Below, piece after piece: positions 60,500 through 64,000 of a stretch of 64,000 bases of DNA. Position 1 is the stretch's first letter; every line of letters starts with the position of its first letter. The position numbers were made by a program, and so were the translations under genes. The notes under the pieces are model-generated. The model saw nothing but the letters and a program-made list of their open reading frames with translations, was not told the origin of the DNA and did no database searches. Source of the stretch: Steinernema hermaphroditum (Eukaryota; Nematoda; Chromadorea; Rhabditida; Steinernematidae). The stretch is from contig CM059621.1 of the NCBI GenBank assembly GCA_030435675.1, positions 14,880,001 to 14,944,000 of the forward strand, written 5' to 3'.

Positions 60500-62680
60500 A
60501 TGATTGCTCTCCTCGTGGTACCTTTCCTAATATCTGTTGGCCTTGCTGACCAAGGCTGTCCCCCCGGAACGTTCATCTCCCTCAGCGGCGACAAATGCTT
60601 CAATCCAGTGCCTCTGAAGACCGATTTCCAAACGGCCGAAAAAGTGTGCGCCAGCTTTGGAGGACATCTTGCCTCAATTCACAACCGTTGGGATAACGAT
60701 GCCTTGATCGGTAGATCGTGTAATCTTCTTCTGAGGCCTTATATGTAGCTTTAAGTGTCCGACAACTTCGGCAGCTACTGGCTCGGAGGGCAAGATGTCA
60801 ACAGCAACGACATGTGGAGTTGGACCGACGGATCCATCTTCAACTACAATAACTTTGCCGCAGGAGGAGCGACGGCCGGAAGGAACTGTCTTCTTCTCGA
60901 TGGATCTTCTGCTCTGTGGCAGGCTTACGACTGCGATTTCAAGGCTAACTTCATCTGCGAGTATAATGCGTACCAGCGGCAAACAGTCCCAGCAAGACCT
61001 AGTACCACCCCAGCAACCACGACGACGACATCCACGGCACCTCTCCCGTCTACTACAACAACATATGAAACCTCATATGGTCCAAGTAAAATCTCTTCTC
61101 CAAGCTCTGTATTGCATTCGATGATTTAGCAACCCCTTCATGTCCTAAAGGATACACTTGCATCAATGGTCAGTATTATGTGGTCGTTGACACTGCTTAC
61201 ACTTGGAGCGACGCAGCAACAAATTGCGAAAAACTGAACGGAAATCTGACTTCTATCCACAACGCTGAAGTGGAGCACCATCTAAATGAACTTTTAAATT
61301 GGTCGCAAAACGCATTCTGGATCGGAGGACAAGTGGATTATCAGCAAAATCTGTCGTGGATTGATCAAAGTCCTGTCGACTATCTTGATTGGTTTCCTGG
61401 AGCGCCTGACACAGCTTTCGGAACTACATGTTTAACGGTAAGTAGTGTTTGCTTTGAGTGTTTAGAAACGGTTCAGCTTCATTAACACAAAGTACTTATT
61501 CACGTGTATGCACATTGCGGTCCTAAAAAATTGGAATCCGAATTAGGCAGTCCATTTCAAGTGGATCTCGATTCTCGAATGTAGTGTGAAACAGTTTATC
61601 AGTTTCAGCCATTTCAAAAGCGAAAAGGTGACAGCCTTCGAAGTGACGGCTTTTTGAACTAAAAGCTCAAAGATTTCACATTCTTTTTTTCCTTGATACA
61701 CGCTCTCTCTGTTGGATTTGTTCCATTTTCACAATTTTTCATTTATCTTCGCGAACCAACGGTATTATGCCATGCAGAACGTCTCATATATGGGCAAGAA
61801 AGACAAAATCACACCTTTGGCGTTGATCTCCTTCTAGGTTCGGCTGGAGAAGGTACTCGAGAAGAACTATCGGCGGTCCCAGTAGTTTAAGCAGGCTTCA
61901 GAAAGGCTGATTAAGGAGCTGAAGAGCTGATTTAGGTGGAGACGGTGGCGCACAGCCAGCGACTTCACCCACCAAGACTCCACAGTTCAGTGCATTCAAC
62001 CTCGGGGGTATTTGAGGGTCACACGTCCTTGTCTCACTAACTTGGGGCAAATCTGCAGCAGATTTAATTTCCATACGAGCTTTCCTCGAGCCAGATTGAG
62101 CAATTTTCCAAGCTCCGGTTTGGACGTCCCCTTCTCGAAATGCGAAACGTCTGTAGAACACTTTTTTCGGAGGGCATAATAAATTCAAATTGCATTATGG
62201 AATATCAGGGACAGTAAACATAGGATTTAAAAATGGTCAAAAAAACGAATAAAGCGTTGAAATAAGTGAAAAACAAAAAACTTTCTGCCTACCCTGTATA
62301 TCCGACCACCGAGGGAATCGCCCCGGAAGGGCAGGAACTTTCTTCTTCGTTTTTTTTCGATCATTTTTAATCTTTTACAAAGGAGGTTCCGCGCTCTGCG
62401 GGTGATAGGCCACCAGTAGCCTTCCGGCGGTGAACACACAAGATTGATATGGATGCATGAGAACCTTACGGGTGGAAAATCTCCAAAAGTTATTCTCAAA
62501 TACCGCTTGTGTATGATATATGTCCTAGGCTTTCAGTAGTCAATTCCTGATACTTAACGGTATCTCACATACCTCCATTACCTTGCATCTTTATAGATCT
62601 ACATCGAAAACTCCAACGTCGGCTGGTACAACTGGAATTGCGATAACACTTTCCCTTCTGTGTGCGCCGTTCCTCTTTGA
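60500..62680 (+). CDS. CTLD gene L, double-CTLD protein
   Basis: Exons 60500-60710, 60756-61085, 61130-61437 and 62597-62680 give 310 residues. Signal peptide 1-16 (MIALLVVPFLISVGLA). CTLD1 (about 19-146) is almost identical to gene K (HLASIHNRWDND, YWLGGQD, NCLLLDGS, FICEYN). A Thr/Pro-rich linker of about 35 residues follows. CTLD2 (about 183-310) has GYTCINGQYY, NLTSIHNAEVEHH, FWIGGQ, LSWIDQSPVDYLDW, GWYNWNC and SVCAVPL. Intron 1 ends TTTAAG, and intron 3 is 1.16 kb. An out-of-frame ATG lies seven nucleotides before the chosen start; the chosen one gives the signal peptide. Gene M starts only 90 nt after its stop. Confidence 0.88.
61438..62596 (+). other. long intron 3 of gene L
   Basis: No gene seen in this 1.16-kb intron. 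The flanking exons join in phase 0 and complete CTLD2, which supports the intron despite its length. Confidence 0.6.
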
Positions 62681-62693
62681 AGATTATGTTCCG

Positions 62694-62699
62694 AATAAA
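62694..62699 (+). terminator. poly(A) signal of gene L
   Basis: AATAAA 14 nt after the gene L stop and 72 nt before the gene M ATG. Confidence 0.65.
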
Positions 62700-62770
62700 C
62701 GGTTAATCCGCACCACCCTGATAACACAGCCCACTTAAACCGATCAACGCTAAATTCTTGCCACTCAAGC

Positions 62771-64000
62771 ATGAGAGTTCTCGTCCTGCTGGGCTTGCTG
62801 GTTCCGGCTTTCTTTGCAGAAAGTTCCTGTCCTCCCGGGGCTATTCCCTCGGTGAATGGAGACAAATGTTTTCATCTGGTCACCTACTCAGCCAGCTTCA
62901 AGACTGCCCAGGAGCTCTGCGCCAACTTTGGAGGACACCTCGCCTCTGTCCACAACAAATGGGATGAGTATGTCTTGATAAGTTAGTGTCCTGGCGTCTC
63001 TGATATTTAACGGCAATTAGATATAGCTTCGAGTGGATACGTCCGTCTCTGGCTCGGAGGCCACGATGCGAACAACAACGGCACTTGGACGTGGACTGAT
63101 GGATCTCCTTTCGGCTACAGTCATTGGGGACACGGAGAACCATCGAACGAGTCTGGAAAGAACTGTCTTCTTTTTGATGGAATTAGTCTTGCGTGGAAAG
63201 CTTTCGACTGTTACTATCAAAGTAATTTTGTGTGCGAAACAAAAGCAAATCCTGGAACTACCGTACACCCATCTACGACTCCGTCCACGTCTACGACATC
63301 CTCCTCTACTTCCACGACTGTGCTGGTGACTACTACAACGAGCACGACGCCCTCTACCACCACTACTACCGTAATCCCCACGTCTACAACATCCTCCTCT
63401 ACTACCACGACTGTGGCAACTACTACAACCAGAACGACGCCCTCTACTACCGTAATCCCAACTACTACAACCAGAACGACGCCCTCTACTACCGTAACCC
63501 CTACGACTACACTTCCACCAACCACAGGTGCTCCTGAATGTAAGCTCCTTGGTCACCCTAATCGTCTAGATTACTGTCCTCCCGATGCTCAGTGCTCTGG
63601 ACCGTATGCCTATGTGTACACTGAGAACGCAGCCGGCTGGGAAGATGCCGAGGATTACTGTAAAAGTTTGAATGGTCACTTGGCGTCCATCCACAACAGC
63701 GCTGTCGAGGCGATCGCAGTCGGCTACCAAGAAGGATGGAACCCTTTGTGGATCGGTGGACGAATCGGGCAAGAGGGTCGTCTTGTTTGGAGTGATGGGT
63801 CCAGGGTCGATTACCAGAGATGGCTTCGAGGTGCTTCGCAGAAACCAACGAACGGAACCTGTGTTACGGTAAGTACTTTTATAAATGCATTTCTCATGTG
63901 GCCGTACTTTAGGTAACAGTAGATCTATTCAGCGGTGAGCAGGGGTGGTTCAACTATAACTGCAACGATAAATGCACGGCTCTCTGCGAAGTTCCTCTTG
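62771..64000 (+). CDS. CTLD gene M, double CTLD with Thr-rich linker, 3' end cut
   Basis: Exons 62771-62981, 63021-63527, 63570-63868 and 63913 to past the window end. Signal peptide 1-16 (MRVLVLLGLLVPAFFA). CTLD1 (about 19-147) has HLASVHNKWDEY, LWLGGHD, WTWTDGS, GHGEPSNESGKNC (an EPSN variant of EPN) and FVCETK. The linker of about 90 residues is Thr/Ser-rich with imperfect repeats (TTTTRTTPSTTVIP), a small relative of the giant tract in gene D. CTLD2 has YVYTENAAGWEDAEDYC, HLASIHNSAVEAI, LWIGGR, LVWSDGSRVDYQRW and the start of the last strand (GWFNYNCNDKC...CEVPL). The proposed 42-nt intron 63528-63569 is in frame and stop-free, so it could also be retained as 14 residues. The stop codon lies beyond 64000. 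Confidence 0.85.

Noticed and set aside
63232..63537. Open frame rich in Tyr, Asn and His (YYNQNDALYYRNP repeats)
   Set aside because: It is the alternative frame of the Thr-rich linker of gene M.

Overview
The window is nuclear DNA of a nematode. Most introns are 40-50 nt with TTTCAG- or TTTAG-type acceptors. Several genes have a splice acceptor two to four nucleotides before the start codon, as expected for spliced-leader trans-splicing. The proteins are secreted C-type lectin-like domain (CTLD) proteins and an ShKT protein, both families greatly expanded in nematodes. The species cannot be named from sequence alone; a rhabditid or diplogastrid worm is the best guess.

Layout: (1) 1-611, 3' end of a plus-strand CTLD gene. 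(2) 1624-7294, two minus-strand paralogues with signal peptide, CTLD1, Cys/Pro then Thr-rich linker, and CTLD2. (3) 7.3-11.0 kb, no convincing gene; repeats, including a long inverted repeat and a tRNA-like element. (4) 11078-37905, one plus-strand gene of the same design whose linker exon has grown to about 26 kb through some 640 copies of a 39-nt unit (STTTEAETTTEAP), a mucin-like tract. (5) 37.9-40.4 kb, mostly repeats plus a tyrosine-recombinase fragment. (6) 40476-43249, a double-CTLD gene with a Cys/Pro-rich linker. (7) 44261-46025, a secreted protein ending in two ShKT domains. (8) 48378-57931, four short-linker double-CTLD genes, one with an in-frame TGA. (9) 59247-64000, a single-CTLD gene, an inverted CTLD exon fragment, and two more double-CTLD genes, the last running off the end.

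The CTLD genes share intron positions and phases, and several exons are identical in length (first exon 208 nt in four genes, third exon 305 nt in three). The cluster therefore arose by local duplication. The main variable is the linker between the two CTLDs, from almost none to a frame-corrected length near 8,500 residues. GATA-type sites (TGATAA) lie close upstream of many start codons. Three adjacent genes share a TGATAA plus TTTAAGC-like block, which suggests common, probably intestinal, expression. The products are best read as secreted gut or surface proteins, possibly for recognition of microbes or mucus; this is inference.

The standout is the giant gene. Its repeat unit is open in all six frames, so long open frames on both strands there mean little. 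The true frame, fixed by the unique exons on both sides, changes about 19 times inside the repeat as written, yet the net length of the exon is in frame. Whether the breaks are assembly errors or real decides if this is a protein of about 8,900 residues or a decaying gene.
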